The translations under genes and the position numbers were made by a program. DNA of 64,000 bases, taken from positions 124,001-188,000 of the forward strand of contig NZ_JAFEJK010000003.1 of assembly GCF_016888515.1 (NCBI RefSeq). Direction: 5' to 3'. This stretch comes from Shimia biformata (GTDB lineage: Bacteria > Pseudomonadota > Alphaproteobacteria > Rhodobacterales > Rhodobacteraceae). Positions 8,850-16,883 of this stretch are shown here, piece by piece. Each line of letters begins with the position of its first letter. Position 1 is the stretch's first letter. A model generated the notes under the pieces. It worked only from the letters and a program-made list of their open reading frames with translations, made no database searches and was not told the DNA's origin.

Positions 8850-9815
8850 TCAAAGGAACAGGGCACCGGCGAAAAACAGCAGAGGAATAAGGCCCGTATC
8901 GCGGTTGGCCCGAAACAGCATCAACAGGCGGTCGTTGTCCTCCGTGTCCAGCTGGCGCAGCTGCCACTGCATGTGCCACCCCATCGCCCAGACCCCGCCC
9001 AGTGCAATCACCAGCGACAGGGGCGACCGCCCGATTGCCGCCAGAACGACAGCGATCCCCATCAGCGCGACGGTTGCGATCAGGAAGCCCTGCAGCCACT
9101 GCCCGGTTTTCTCGGCAAAGAGGCGAGCCGTGGATTTTACCCCGATCAGCGCGTCATCCTCGGTGTCCTGATGGGCATAGATCGTGTCATAAAACAGCGT
9201 CCATGAAATCCCGGCCAGATAGAGAACAACCGCAGGCACACCCAGCGACCCGGTATGCGCCGTCCACGCCAGCAACGCGCCCCAGTTGAAGGCGATGCCA
9301 AGAAAGACCTGCGGCCACCACGTAAACCGTTTGGCAAAGGGATAGATAGCAACCGGCAGCAGCGACAGCACGCCGAGTAGGATCGCGCTGGTGTTGAAGG
9401 TCAGCAGGATGCCGCAGGCGATCAGCGCCTGAAGCCCCATCCAGGCCGCTGCACCCTTGACACTGACCTGACCCGATGGGATGGGCCGCGAGCGCGTGCG
9501 TTCGACCTTGGCGTCAAAGTCGCGGTCGGTGATGTCGTTCCACGTGCAGCCCGCACCGCGCATCAGGAACGCGCCCGCCGCGCAGCCCACTGCGATCCAC
9601 AGGTCCTGCCACGTGGCGCGGTTGTCCGACAACATCGCCAGCAGAAGGCCCATCCAGCAGGGCAACAAGAGCAGCCAAGTCCCGATCGGCCGGTCTGCGC
9701 GCGAAAGGCGCAGGTAGGGGCGCGACCATGCGGGCGCGGTATGATCGACCCAATTGCCGCGCACCGCGTCGGAAACCTGTCCTTCTGGCTCTGGCGTTGA
9801 GGGCTGGCCGGTCAT
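8850..9815 (-). CDS. ubiA: 4-hydroxybenzoate polyprenyltransferase
   Basis: UbiA (321 aa) attaches the polyprenyl tail to 4-hydroxybenzoate in ubiquinone synthesis. It is an integral membrane enzyme with both Asp-rich prenyl-PP/Mg sites visible: NDITDRDFDAKVERTRSRP and YDTIYAHQDTEDD. The start LRLSRADRPIGTWLLLLPC is typical. The ATG at 9815 has a GGAG site; the frame stays open far upstream inside the divergent rsmE, but that part is not protein-like. The polyprenyl substrate is likely made by the synthase at 45.2-46.2 kb. Only 12 bases separate its start from that of rsmE. Confidence 0.96.
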   Translation of the reverse strand: MTGQPSTPEPEGQVSDAVRGNWVDHTAPAWSRPYLRLSRADRPIGTWLLLLPCWMGLLLAMLSDNRATWQDLWIAVGCAAGAFLMRGAGCTWNDITDRDFDAKVERTRSRPIPSGQVSVKGAAAWMGLQALIACGILLTFNTSAILLGVLSLLPVAIYPFAKRFTWWPQVFLGIAFNWGALLAWTAHTGSLGVPAVVLYLAGISWTLFYDTIYAHQDTEDDALIGVKSTARLFAEKTGQWLQGFLIATVALMGIAVVLAAIGRSPLSLVIALGGVWAMGWHMQWQLRQLDTEDNDRLLMLFRANRDTGLIPLLFFAGALFL

Positions 9816-9827
9816 ATGTAGGTCTCC

Positions 9828-10553
9828 ATGAAGGACGCAAAAGTCAGGCTTTATGTAGATCACCCGCTGGGGCAAGGGCAATCGGTTCCTCTGTCGCGCG
9901 AGCAGGCGCATTACCTCTTTGGGGTGATGCGGCTTGCGGTGGGCGACGTCGTGGCGCTGTTCAATGGTCGGGATGGTGAATGGCGCGCCGAGATCGCCGA
10001 GGCGGGCAAGCGCGGCGGCGTGCTGGCCTGTGTCGATCTGACCAAACCTTTGCAGATGCCCCCGGACCTGTGGCTGATCTTCGCGCCGATCAAGAAGGCG
10101 CGCACCGATTTCATCGTCGAGAAGGCGGCCGAGATGGGCGCGGCGCGGATCATGCCGGTGCAGACCGACTTCACCAATTCCGAACGTATCCGGCAGGACC
10201 GGTTGCAGGCCCACGCGGTCGAGGCGGCGGAACAATGCGGCGGAACATATGTGCCCGAAGTCTGCGAGATGCAGAAGCTGGAGGCCCTGCTGGAGGGCTG
10301 GCCCGAGGGCCGACAGTTGATGTTCTGTGATGAGGCCGAGGTTGGCAGTGCAAAGAAGCTCGCCGCGCAAGAAACTGGCCCCTGGGCGATCCTGATCGGC
10401 CCCGAAGGTGGCTTTTCCGATCGCGAACGCACCAAATTGCACAACCTGCCCTTCACCCATGTCGTCAGCCTCGGCCCGCGCATCCTGCGCGCCGATACGG
10501 CGGCGGTGGCGGCGATGACGCTGTGGCAGCAGGCCTTGGGGGATTGGGGATGA
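9828..10553 (+). CDS. rsmE: 16S rRNA (uracil(1498)-N(3))-methyltransferase
   Basis: RsmE (241 aa) methylates U1498 of 16S rRNA in the decoding region. It is a SPOUT-fold enzyme with an N-terminal PUA-like RNA-binding domain (LSREQAHYLFGVMRLAVGD, LFNGRDGEW). The C-terminal knot motifs are GPEGGFSDRERTKL and SLGPRILRADTAAVAA. Length fits the family. It overlaps the next gene by ATGA. It starts just 12 bases from ubiA on the opposite strand, so each promoter must lie inside the other gene or be shared. Confidence 0.96.
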   Translation: MKDAKVRLYVDHPLGQGQSVPLSREQAHYLFGVMRLAVGDVVALFNGRDGEWRAEIAEAGKRGGVLACVDLTKPLQMPPDLWLIFAPIKKARTDFIVEKAAEMGAARIMPVQTDFTNSERIRQDRLQAHAVEAAEQCGGTYVPEVCEMQKLEALLEGWPEGRQLMFCDEAEVGSAKKLAAQETGPWAILIGPEGGFSDRERTKLHNLPFTHVVSLGPRILRADTAAVAAMTLWQQALGDWG

Positions 10554-11059
10554 GCTTTATCCGTCCCGAGGCGCGCGCCGCCCTGTGGCGCTGGCGCGAG
10601 GTGCTGGCGGCGCTGCCCGTGATGGCGTTGGGGGCCATGTGGCTCTCGGGGTTCGGCCTTTTGCAGATCGTCGGTGGCGTGGTCTTGCTGGCGGGCGTTG
10701 TGCTGGCCTTCATCGGATGGCAGCGCGCCCGGTTTCGCAGCGATCAGGCCGGGCCGGGCGTGGTGCAGGTGGACGAGGGGCGCGTGACCTATTTCGGCCC
10801 GCTCAACGGCGGCGCGGTTGACCTGCGCGAGGTCACGCTGGTCTCGCTCGATCCGACATCGCGGCCCAAGGCGTGGCTGATCCGACAGCCGCAGCAGCCC
10901 GACCTGCAGATCCCGGTCAATGCGACTGGGGCCGAGGCGCTGTTTGACGCTTTTGCCACGCTGCCCGGTCTCAGGACCGAATTCATGCTGACCCAACTGA
11001 ACGGCGGCGCGGATCACCCTGTCGTGATCTGGCAAAAGGATATTCCCCGCCTGCATTGA
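10550..11059 (+). CDS. Conserved membrane protein of unknown function
   Basis: A 169-residue protein with two adjacent membrane helices near the N-terminus (VLAALPVMALGAMWLSGFGL and GGVVLLAGVVLAFIGW), followed by a soluble beta-rich part (VVQVDEGRVTYFGPLNGGAV, DLREVTLVSLD) that resembles the short PH-like domains of bacterial membrane proteins. Its ATG overlaps the rsmE stop, and gshA follows after about 60 bases, so it is probably in the rsmE-gshA transcript. I recall the same arrangement in other roseobacters but no function. Confidence 0.75.
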   Translation: MSFIRPEARAALWRWREVLAALPVMALGAMWLSGFGLLQIVGGVVLLAGVVLAFIGWQRARFRSDQAGPGVVQVDEGRVTYFGPLNGGAVDLREVTLVSLDPTSRPKAWLIRQPQQPDLQIPVNATGAEALFDAFATLPGLRTEFMLTQLNGGADHPVVIWQKDIPRLH

Positions 11060-11121
11060 CACCCCCCCGCTTTCCGCGCACCACTGGCCGGACCTGCGAA
11101 CACGACGAGACGAGGCGCATC

Positions 11122-12492
11122 ATGTCCATCCCCCAATCCGGCGGCGGCCCGATCGAACACCAGTCGCAACTGGCCGAGTATCTGGAATCCGGTTGCAAAC
11201 CGCGCGAGACATGGCGCATCGGCACCGAGCATGAGAAGTTCGGTTACTGCAAAGACAGCCTGAAGCCGCTGCCCTATGAGGGCGAACGCTCGATCCTTGC
11301 TGTGCTGAAAGGCTTGCGCGACGGCCATGGCTGGGCGCCGATCGAAGAGGGCGGCAACCTGATCGGGCTGGAAAAAGACGGCGCCAATATCTCTCTCGAA
11401 CCGGGCGGGCAGCTAGAGCTTTCGGGCGCACCGCTTGAGAATATCCACCAGACCTGTGACGAAGTGAACCACCATCTGGCGGATGTGAAGGATATCGCTG
11501 ACAAGATCGGTGTCGGCTTCATCGGGCTGGGCGCGGCCCCGATCTGGCGGCACGAGGACATGCCGCTGATGCCCAAGGGCCGCTACAAGCTGATGGACAG
11601 CTACATGCAAGAGGTCGGCACCACCGGCACGACCATGATGCGCCGCACGTGTACGGTTCAGGTGAACCTTGATTTCGCGTCCGAGGCCGACATGGTCCAG
11701 AAGCTGCGCGTGGCACTGGCGCTGCAACCGGTTGCAACCGCGCTGTTTGCCAATTCACCCTTCATCGACGGCAAGCCCAACGGCCACAAATCCTGGCGCA
11801 GCCGGGTCTGGCGCAGTTTGGATGATGCCCGCACCGGCATGTTGCCTTTTGTCTTCGACGAGGGGTTCGGGTTTGAATCCTATGTGCAATACGCGCTCGA
11901 TGTGCCGATGTATTTCGTCTATCGCGACGGCAAGTATATCAACGCGCTGGGCATGTCGTTCCGCGACTTCATGAAGGGCGAACTGCCGGCTCTGCCCGGC
12001 GAGACCCCGACGCTCAGCGATTGGGCCGATCACCTGACCACGATCTTCCCCGAGGCGCGGATCAAGAAATACATGGAGATGCGCGGCGCCGATGGCGGCC
12101 CGTGGCGCCGCCTGTGCGCACTGCCCGCCTTCTGGGTCGGGCTGATGTATGACCAGTCGTCGCTCGATGCGGCCTGGGATCTGGCCAAGGGCTGGGATGC
12201 CGAAACGCGGGAAGGTCTGCGGGTCGCGGCATCCGAGCAGGCATTGCAGGCGCAGGTCGGCGGCATCAACATGCATGACCTCGCCCGCGAGGTTCTGGCG
12301 ATCTCCGAGGCCGGGTTGAAAGCCCGCGCGCGTCAGGGTGCTGGCGGTCTGCTGCCGGACGAGACCCATTTCCTGAACGCGCTGAAGGAAAGCATCGAAA
12401 GCGGCAAGGTCCCGGCAGATGAACTACTTGAGCATTACAACGGCGACTGGAATGGCGATCTGACCCGGATTTACAGCGGTTTCAGCTATTAA
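11122..12492 (+). CDS. gshA: Glutamate-cysteine ligase
   Basis: Glutamate-cysteine ligase (456 aa) makes gamma-glutamylcysteine, the first step of glutathione synthesis. It belongs to the plant/alphaproteobacterial GCS2-type subfamily: WRIGTEHEKFGY, NISLEPGGQLELSGAPL, and TGTTMMRRTCTVQVNLDF carry the ATP/Glu-binding residues, with LPAFWVGLMYD later. The frame is open from 11056, but the ATG at 11122 starts the family-like sequence. A glutathione synthetase is not in the window. Confidence 0.95.
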   Translation: MSIPQSGGGPIEHQSQLAEYLESGCKPRETWRIGTEHEKFGYCKDSLKPLPYEGERSILAVLKGLRDGHGWAPIEEGGNLIGLEKDGANISLEPGGQLELSGAPLENIHQTCDEVNHHLADVKDIADKIGVGFIGLGAAPIWRHEDMPLMPKGRYKLMDSYMQEVGTTGTTMMRRTCTVQVNLDFASEADMVQKLRVALALQPVATALFANSPFIDGKPNGHKSWRSRVWRSLDDARTGMLPFVFDEGFGFESYVQYALDVPMYFVYRDGKYINALGMSFRDFMKGELPALPGETPTLSDWADHLTTIFPEARIKKYMEMRGADGGPWRRLCALPAFWVGLMYDQSSLDAAWDLAKGWDAETREGLRVAASEQALQAQVGGINMHDLAREVLAISEAGLKARARQGAGGLLPDETHFLNALKESIESGKVPADELLEHYNGDWNGDLTRIYSGFSY

Positions 12493-12524
12493 CCGACAAA
12501 TCCCGTGACGACGGACACCCTGAC

Positions 12525-12558
12525 GGGGCAGGATAGGCTATCCTGATCCATTGCCCCG
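12525..12558. promoter_or_regulatory. Nested inverted repeats before the 12568 gene
   Basis: The short spacer after gshA contains AGGATA-GGC-TATCCT (12530-12544), nested within an outer pair GGGGCA (12525-12530) and TGCCCC (12553-12558). The two structures share one base, so they may be alternatives. They lie directly before the ribosome binding site of the next gene, a position suited to a gshA terminator or a translational control hairpin. There is no T-run. Confidence 0.3.
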
Positions 12559-12567
12559 GAGGTCGCC

Positions 12568-12915
12568 ATGCCCGTCCGTTCCATGACCCGCCGCATCCTG
12601 ACTGGTGGCCTTGTCGCGCTGGCGCTCGCTGGCCCGGCACTGGCCCAATCCATCAGTGGAAGCTATCGCGCCGAAGGCCGCAACCCGGATGGCACAGCCT
12701 ATTCCGGCACCGTCCAGATCACCGAACGCGGCGGGGCCGTCGCCATGACCTGGAGTATCGCGGGGCAGTCCTATCAGGGCACGGGCGAGCGAAATGGCGA
12801 TGTCATCATCGTCAATTGGGGTGACACATACCCGGTGGTCTATGTCCGCATGCCAAGCGGAGAACTGCACGGCACATGGGCCAACGGCGCGGCACTGGAA
12901 CGACTGATCCCGTGA
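12568..12915 (+). CDS. Small secreted protein of unknown function
   Basis: A 115-residue protein with a clear Sec signal peptide (RRILTGGLVALALAGPALAQ, cleavage after ALA). The mature part is beta-rich: SGSYRAEGRNPDGTAYSGTV, VAMTWSIAGQSYQGTG, VIIVNWGDTYPVVYVR. This looks like a compact beta-barrel such as the lipocalin-like or FABP-like secreted domains seen in many alphaproteobacteria. A GGAG site precedes the ATG. It likely acts in the periplasm; binding partner unknown. It converges on the next gene with 4 bases between the stops. Confidence 0.75.
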   Translation: MPVRSMTRRILTGGLVALALAGPALAQSISGSYRAEGRNPDGTAYSGTVQITERGGAVAMTWSIAGQSYQGTGERNGDVIIVNWGDTYPVVYVRMPSGELHGTWANGAALERLIP

Positions 12916-12919
12916 GCCG

Positions 12920-13918
12920 TTAGCAAAGACCTTCGAAGAACGGGCTGACCCACGCCGCCCCCATCATCTCATCCAGCTGCGCCGAGCGGGGCAGGCGCAC
13001 GCCGCCCATCGGAGCCAGGGTGATTTCGCCCAGGTAAAGGCGGTTGTCGGTTTCATAAAGGTCGACGCGGGCGAATTCGAAGGGCTGGGCAATGGCCTCA
13101 GCCACCGACCGCATGGTTTCAAACATGTCCGGCGGGTCAATCGGAGCGCCGGTTGGAAAGAACATCTCGTGCGGCAGAAAGTTGAAATTCCGATCAAACA
13201 TCAATTGCCGGTGCTGTGTGCTTCGGTCGAGATCGACCTGAACCGCCAGAACACGGCCACGGCCGGTAAAGAACTTCCAGTCCGTCAGTGCGCTGCCACC
13301 TGTTGGGGTCATGTCGGTTTCCAGAAAAACCTGTTTGCCGATCAACGAATACCACCACTCCCCGGACTTGACGCCATGTTCAAAATTCAACCACTTGCCT
13401 GCCTTCATCTCAAGCCATTCAAGTTTCTCGCGGTCGGCAGGAAGCTCTACGGGTATGTTTCCGCCCGAGCCGCAGTTTGATTTCAACCAATAGCGGCCGG
13501 ACGGGATTGGCGCATTGTTCAGCGCGTCGGACAATTGCGGATCACGGCTGGCCCATTTGACCGGTATCGTTGTCACCTGTTCGCGCCAAGCGCACGGAAT
13601 GTATGCCCCGACTGCCAACTTGTCCGCAGGCGAGGGCATGGGGACAGGCGCAAACAATTTTGCCAACACCAGTTTCTCAAAGAACGTCCTGGGCCGAAGC
13701 AAGTCGGGAGTCACGCCGCGTCCGCTTCGGGCAATGATGAGGGCGCGGCTCAGCTTTTGGGCGATTTCGTCTTTGCCCATCACGTCGATGCCGCGCAATG
13801 TGCCTATCGGAGGCGGCCCGCTTGAGCCAAGCAACCCATTGTCGAGAACATGCGCCAGGACGCGACGCGCTTCCCGCCGGATGCCGCGACGCTCTGCCTG
13901 AGAAATCGGACCTGACAC
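12920..13918 (-). CDS. TupA-like ATP-grasp protein
   Basis: A 332-residue protein resembling the TupA-like ATP-grasp family, members of which add amino acids or other acids to cell-surface polysaccharides such as teichuronopeptide. Support: GRYWLKSNCGSGGN (nucleotide loop), SGEWWYSLIGKQVFLETDMT, TDWKFFTGRGRVLAVQVDLDR, and FARVDLYETDNRLYLGEITL, where the Asp and Glu are the expected metal ligands, then APMGGVRL. The start is a GTG at 13918 with only a weak ribosome binding site. It is normally found in polysaccharide loci, yet no such genes surround it here. Cytoplasmic. Confidence 0.7.
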   Translation of the reverse strand: MSGPISQAERRGIRREARRVLAHVLDNGLLGSSGPPPIGTLRGIDVMGKDEIAQKLSRALIIARSGRGVTPDLLRPRTFFEKLVLAKLFAPVPMPSPADKLAVGAYIPCAWREQVTTIPVKWASRDPQLSDALNNAPIPSGRYWLKSNCGSGGNIPVELPADREKLEWLEMKAGKWLNFEHGVKSGEWWYSLIGKQVFLETDMTPTGGSALTDWKFFTGRGRVLAVQVDLDRSTQHRQLMFDRNFNFLPHEMFFPTGAPIDPPDMFETMRSVAEAIAQPFEFARVDLYETDNRLYLGEITLAPMGGVRLPRSAQLDEMMGAAWVSPFFEGLC

Positions 13919-13978
13919 TGGCCCAGCCTTATCTTCGGACGAAACGATGAAATGGTTTCCTATGAGGTTGCTTGCAAT

Positions 13979-14587
13979 TTAGGCTTTCTTGCCGATCTTT
14001 GGCTCGGTCCCTGCCCGCAGGCGGCGGATGTTTTCCCGGTGGCGCCAGAACACCGTCAGCGTCAGGACGATCCCCAGAAAAAACGCGCCGCCCTGATCGA
14101 GGAACAGCATCCAGAAGGTCGAACTGGCCGCGGCGACAAGCGCGCTGAGGGACGAGATCCTGCTGACCGCGGCGGTGGCCAGCCAGGTCAGGCAGCAGGC
14201 GATGCCCACCGGCCAGGCCAGCGCCAGCATCAGGCCAAGGAAGGTGGCGACCCCCTTGCCGCCCTTGAACCCCAGCCAGACCGGATAACAATGGCCGAGA
14301 AAAGCCATCAGCCCGGCAAGCTGTGCCGCGTCTTCTCCGGTCATGGCCCGGGCCAGCAGCACCGCGACGGCGCCCTTGGCCCCGTCCAGCACCAGCGTTG
14401 CCGCCGCCGCCTTCTTGTTGCCAGTGCGCAGCACATTGGTGGCGCCGATATTGCCGGACCCGATCTCGCGCAGGTTGCCAAGACCCATGACGCGGGCCAG
14501 CACCATGCCAAATGGGATCGACCCAAGCAGATAGCCAATGGCCGCCCAGACCAGAAGCAGCGTGACCGAGGTTTCAACGGGGGGCAT
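13979..14587 (-). CDS. plsY: Glycerol-3-phosphate acyltransferase
   Basis: PlsY (202 aa) transfers the acyl group of acyl-phosphate to glycerol-3-phosphate, the first step of membrane phospholipid synthesis. It is a polytopic inner membrane protein. Family motifs are LGSIPFGMVLAR, REIGSGNIGATNVLRTGNK and GHCYPVWLGFKGGKGVATFLG. The ATG at 14587 follows a GGAGA site lying in the end of pyrC; a TTG one codon earlier is an alternative. It is the last gene of the pyrB-pyrC operon, 3 bases after pyrC. Confidence 0.95.
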   Translation of the reverse strand: MPPVETSVTLLLVWAAIGYLLGSIPFGMVLARVMGLGNLREIGSGNIGATNVLRTGNKKAAAATLVLDGAKGAVAVLLARAMTGEDAAQLAGLMAFLGHCYPVWLGFKGGKGVATFLGLMLALAWPVGIACCLTWLATAAVSRISSLSALVAAASSTFWMLFLDQGGAFFLGIVLTLTVFWRHRENIRRLRAGTEPKIGKKA

Positions 14588-14590
14588 CAA

Positions 14591-15904
14591 TCATCTCCGA
14601 TAGACGGGGGTGCCAGCGACATAGGTTGCCAGCACCTTACCTTCCATGCGCTGCCCGTCAAACGGCGTGTTCTTGGATTTCGAGTGCAGAGTGGCGCGGT
14701 CCAGCACAAAGGGCGCGTCGGGGTCGAACAATACCAGGTCGGCGGGCGCGCCGGTTGTCAGACGCCCGCTGTTCAACCCCAGCCGCTTTGCCGGGTTCAG
14801 CGCGATGGCTCGGAACAGTTCGGGCAGGGTGAGGTGACCGGCGTGCACAAGGCGCATGGCGGCGGGCAGGAAGGTTTCCAGCGCCACCGCGCCGCTGGCG
14901 GCTTCTTCAAAGGGCAGGCGCTTGCTTTCCTCGTCCTGCGGCGTGTGCATCGAACTGATGATGTCGATCAGGCCAGAGCGCACGGCCTCGACCGTGGCCA
15001 GCCGGTCGTCCTCGGATCGCAGGGGCGGCTTGATCTTGAAGAAGGTGCGATAGTCGGCCACGTCCAGTTCGTTCAGCGTCAGGTGGTGAATCGAGGTGCC
15101 GGCGGTGATATCAAGCCCGTTCTTCTTGGCCCGTTTCAGCGCGGGCAGGGCGCGGGCGGTGGTGATCTGGTCGGCGTGATAGGCGGCGCCGGTCATTTCA
15201 AGAAGGGCGATGTCACGGTCCAGCCCCATACGCTCGGCCATAGGGCTGACTGTGGGCAACCCACGCAAAGCAGCAAACTTGCCCGAGGTCGCCGCGGCCC
15301 CGGCAGAAAGGCCCGGTTCCTGCGGATGGGCAATCACCAGCGCCCCCAGCGCGCGGGCATAGGTCAGGGCGCGGCTGAAGACTTTGGTATTGGCGATGAC
15401 GTGGTCGCAATCGGTAAAGGCCACGGCACCGGCATCCATCAGGAAGCCAATCTCGGTCATCTCGCGCCCCTCGCGGCCTTTGGTCAGGGCGGCCATCGGC
15501 AGAACATTCACCGGCGCGGCGGCATTGGCGCGGCGGGCGACAAACTCAAGCGCCTCTGGCGTGTCGATCGCGGGCAGCGTGTCAGGGCGGGTGACCATGG
15601 TCGTCACCCCTCCGGCCGCCGCCGCCAGTCCCGCCGAGCGAAAGCTTTCCTTGTGGCGCTCACCGGGTTCGCAAACCTTCACGCCGATGTCGACAATCCC
15701 CGGCGCAAGGCATTTGCCATGACAATCGACGACCTCGACCTGATCCGCCGTCACGTTTCGCGCGCGAAACAAGTCAGCAATTTCAATGACTTGCGGTAAG
15801 ATTTCGTTAATCAGGCCGTCCGATGCCACAAGGGTTCCGTAACTCTCTGACCCGGCGTCGGGGTCGATCAGGCGGGCATTGGTGAAAATCGTGGTCATCG
15901 TCAT
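14591..15904 (-). CDS. pyrC: Dihydroorotase-like protein, probably catalytically inactive (PyrC')
   Basis: A 437-residue class I dihydroorotase homologue. The fold is complete (APGIVDIGVKVCEPGERH, AAAAGGVTTMVTRPDT, MERMGLDRD-like AERMGLDRDIALLEMTGA, ALNPAKRLGLNSGRL), but key metal ligands are gone: the HxH site reads G74-V-K76, and the catalytic ATDHAPH segment reads SSMHTPQ (317-323), with Met where the Asp should be. His193 and His273/274 remain. Such pseudo-dihydroorotases (PyrC' of pseudomonads) pair with aspartate carbamoyltransferase as a structural subunit; pyrB heads this same operon. An active dihydroorotase must be encoded elsewhere. Confidence 0.85.
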   Translation of the reverse strand: MTMTTIFTNARLIDPDAGSESYGTLVASDGLINEILPQVIEIADLFRARNVTADQVEVVDCHGKCLAPGIVDIGVKVCEPGERHKESFRSAGLAAAAGGVTTMVTRPDTLPAIDTPEALEFVARRANAAAPVNVLPMAALTKGREGREMTEIGFLMDAGAVAFTDCDHVIANTKVFSRALTYARALGALVIAHPQEPGLSAGAAATSGKFAALRGLPTVSPMAERMGLDRDIALLEMTGAAYHADQITTARALPALKRAKKNGLDITAGTSIHHLTLNELDVADYRTFFKIKPPLRSEDDRLATVEAVRSGLIDIISSMHTPQDEESKRLPFEEAASGAVALETFLPAAMRLVHAGHLTLPELFRAIALNPAKRLGLNSGRLTTGAPADLVLFDPDAPFVLDRATLHSKSKNTPFDGQRMEGKVLATYVAGTPVYRR

Positions 15905-16446
15905 TCTTCCGTTTCCGCGGCGGATGGGGCCGTGCCCCCGGTCTGTATCCCGCGCATCAATTTGTAAACCTCCGTGCCATCCGCGATCCGTTCAAACCCG
16001 ACAGGCACGCGGCGGCGCCCGTTCTTCGTGCGCCGGAATTCTTCGGCGAAATGGATCGAGGGCGGCGGGCCGGGCAGGAAATCGATCACCGTTCCGGCGT
16101 CGATCGGATAGGACTTCAGCCGCTTGCCCACCACCGGCAGATCGGTGGCCACAAAGCCGCGCCGATCGGTCAGCGTGTACCAGGTGTGGCGGCGGCGATA
16201 GGCACCGAACAGAAACGGCCCGAAGGCAAGGCCGATCCCGACCGAGAAATGGATCAGCCCGAACATCCAGAAGAACCCGCCCGCCCGCGACGCCATGATC
16301 ATCCAGAACAGAGCGAACCCGGCAAAGACCAGTCCAAAGGCAGAGGTCATGATATTCCCCGCGCCACAGCTGATGCCGGGCTCCGGGCGGCCCTGCCACA
16401 GGATCGTCTCGCCGGGATCAAGGAGACCCTGCCACGGATCGCTCAT
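15901..16446 (-). CDS. Membrane protein with PH-like domain
   Basis: A 181-residue protein with an N-terminal ETILWQGRPEPGISCG segment, two adjacent membrane helices (SAFGLVFAGFALFWMIMAS; FFWMFGLIHFSVGIGLAFGP), then a soluble bacterial PH-like domain (TWYTLTDRRGFVATDLPVVG, LKSYPIDAGTVIDF). The order WQGRP - TM hairpin - YTLTDRR is typical for bPH-domain proteins. It overlaps both neighbours by ATGA, so it is translated with pyrC. No biochemical role is known to me; it may anchor or modulate the pyrimidine enzymes, but that is a guess. Confidence 0.75.
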   Translation of the reverse strand: MSDPWQGLLDPGETILWQGRPEPGISCGAGNIMTSAFGLVFAGFALFWMIMASRAGGFFWMFGLIHFSVGIGLAFGPFLFGAYRRRHTWYTLTDRRGFVATDLPVVGKRLKSYPIDAGTVIDFLPGPPPSIHFAEEFRRTKNGRRRVPVGFERIADGTEVYKLMRGIQTGGTAPSAAETEE

Positions 16447-16883
16447 GTCGCACCCCCGGCGCAGGCCGCGTTGATCCGGGCGATGGTGTCCGCGGGGTTG
16501 GCCTGGTATTTGATAAGGTGCTTGTCGCCAGCCAGAGTCACCACCTGCACCATCGACCCCAGCGTGTTCAGCGCCTTGACCTCGGACAGCCGGATCGCGC
16601 GGGTCTGCGGCCCAAGGAGGCGCTGGTTGGTCAGGTCCCAGCGCACCGACAGTTCCTCGGACATCAGGTAGAAGGTGCGGACCGCCACAGCCAGAAGCCC
16701 GCCCACCGCGCCGGTCCAGACATAGGGGTTCCCAAGAAGCCACAGGACGATCATGCCGGCGGCCATTGCGCCGGCGGCAAGCCAGGTGTTGGCCCGGACA
16801 TAGGTGGCGCGGTCGGCGCGGAAACTGGTCAGAACCTCTTCGCCCTCGGAAAGCGGCGAGGTCGGTTGCATATGATCGCTCAT
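16443..16883 (-). CDS. Membrane protein with PH-like domain
   Basis: A 146-residue relative in style of the previous gene: acidic N-terminus (LSEGEEVLTSFRADRATYVR), a two-helix membrane segment (NTWLAAGAMAAGMIVLWLLG; YVWTGAVGGLLAVAVRTFYL), then a small PH-like domain (SVRWDLTNQRLLGPQ, IRLSEVKALNTLGSMVQVVT). The ATG at 16883 overlaps the stop of the upstream gene, the rule throughout this operon. Function unknown. Confidence 0.75.
   Translation of the reverse strand: MSDHMQPTSPLSEGEEVLTSFRADRATYVRANTWLAAGAMAAGMIVLWLLGNPYVWTGAVGGLLAVAVRTFYLMSEELSVRWDLTNQRLLGPQTRAIRLSEVKALNTLGSMVQVVTLAGDKHLIKYQANPADTIARINAACAGGAT

Noticed and set aside
13952-15799. A 615-codon plus-strand frame opposite plsY and pyrC
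   Set aside because: No domain, Gly/Gln/His-rich; both real genes on the minus strand have family motifs and starts.
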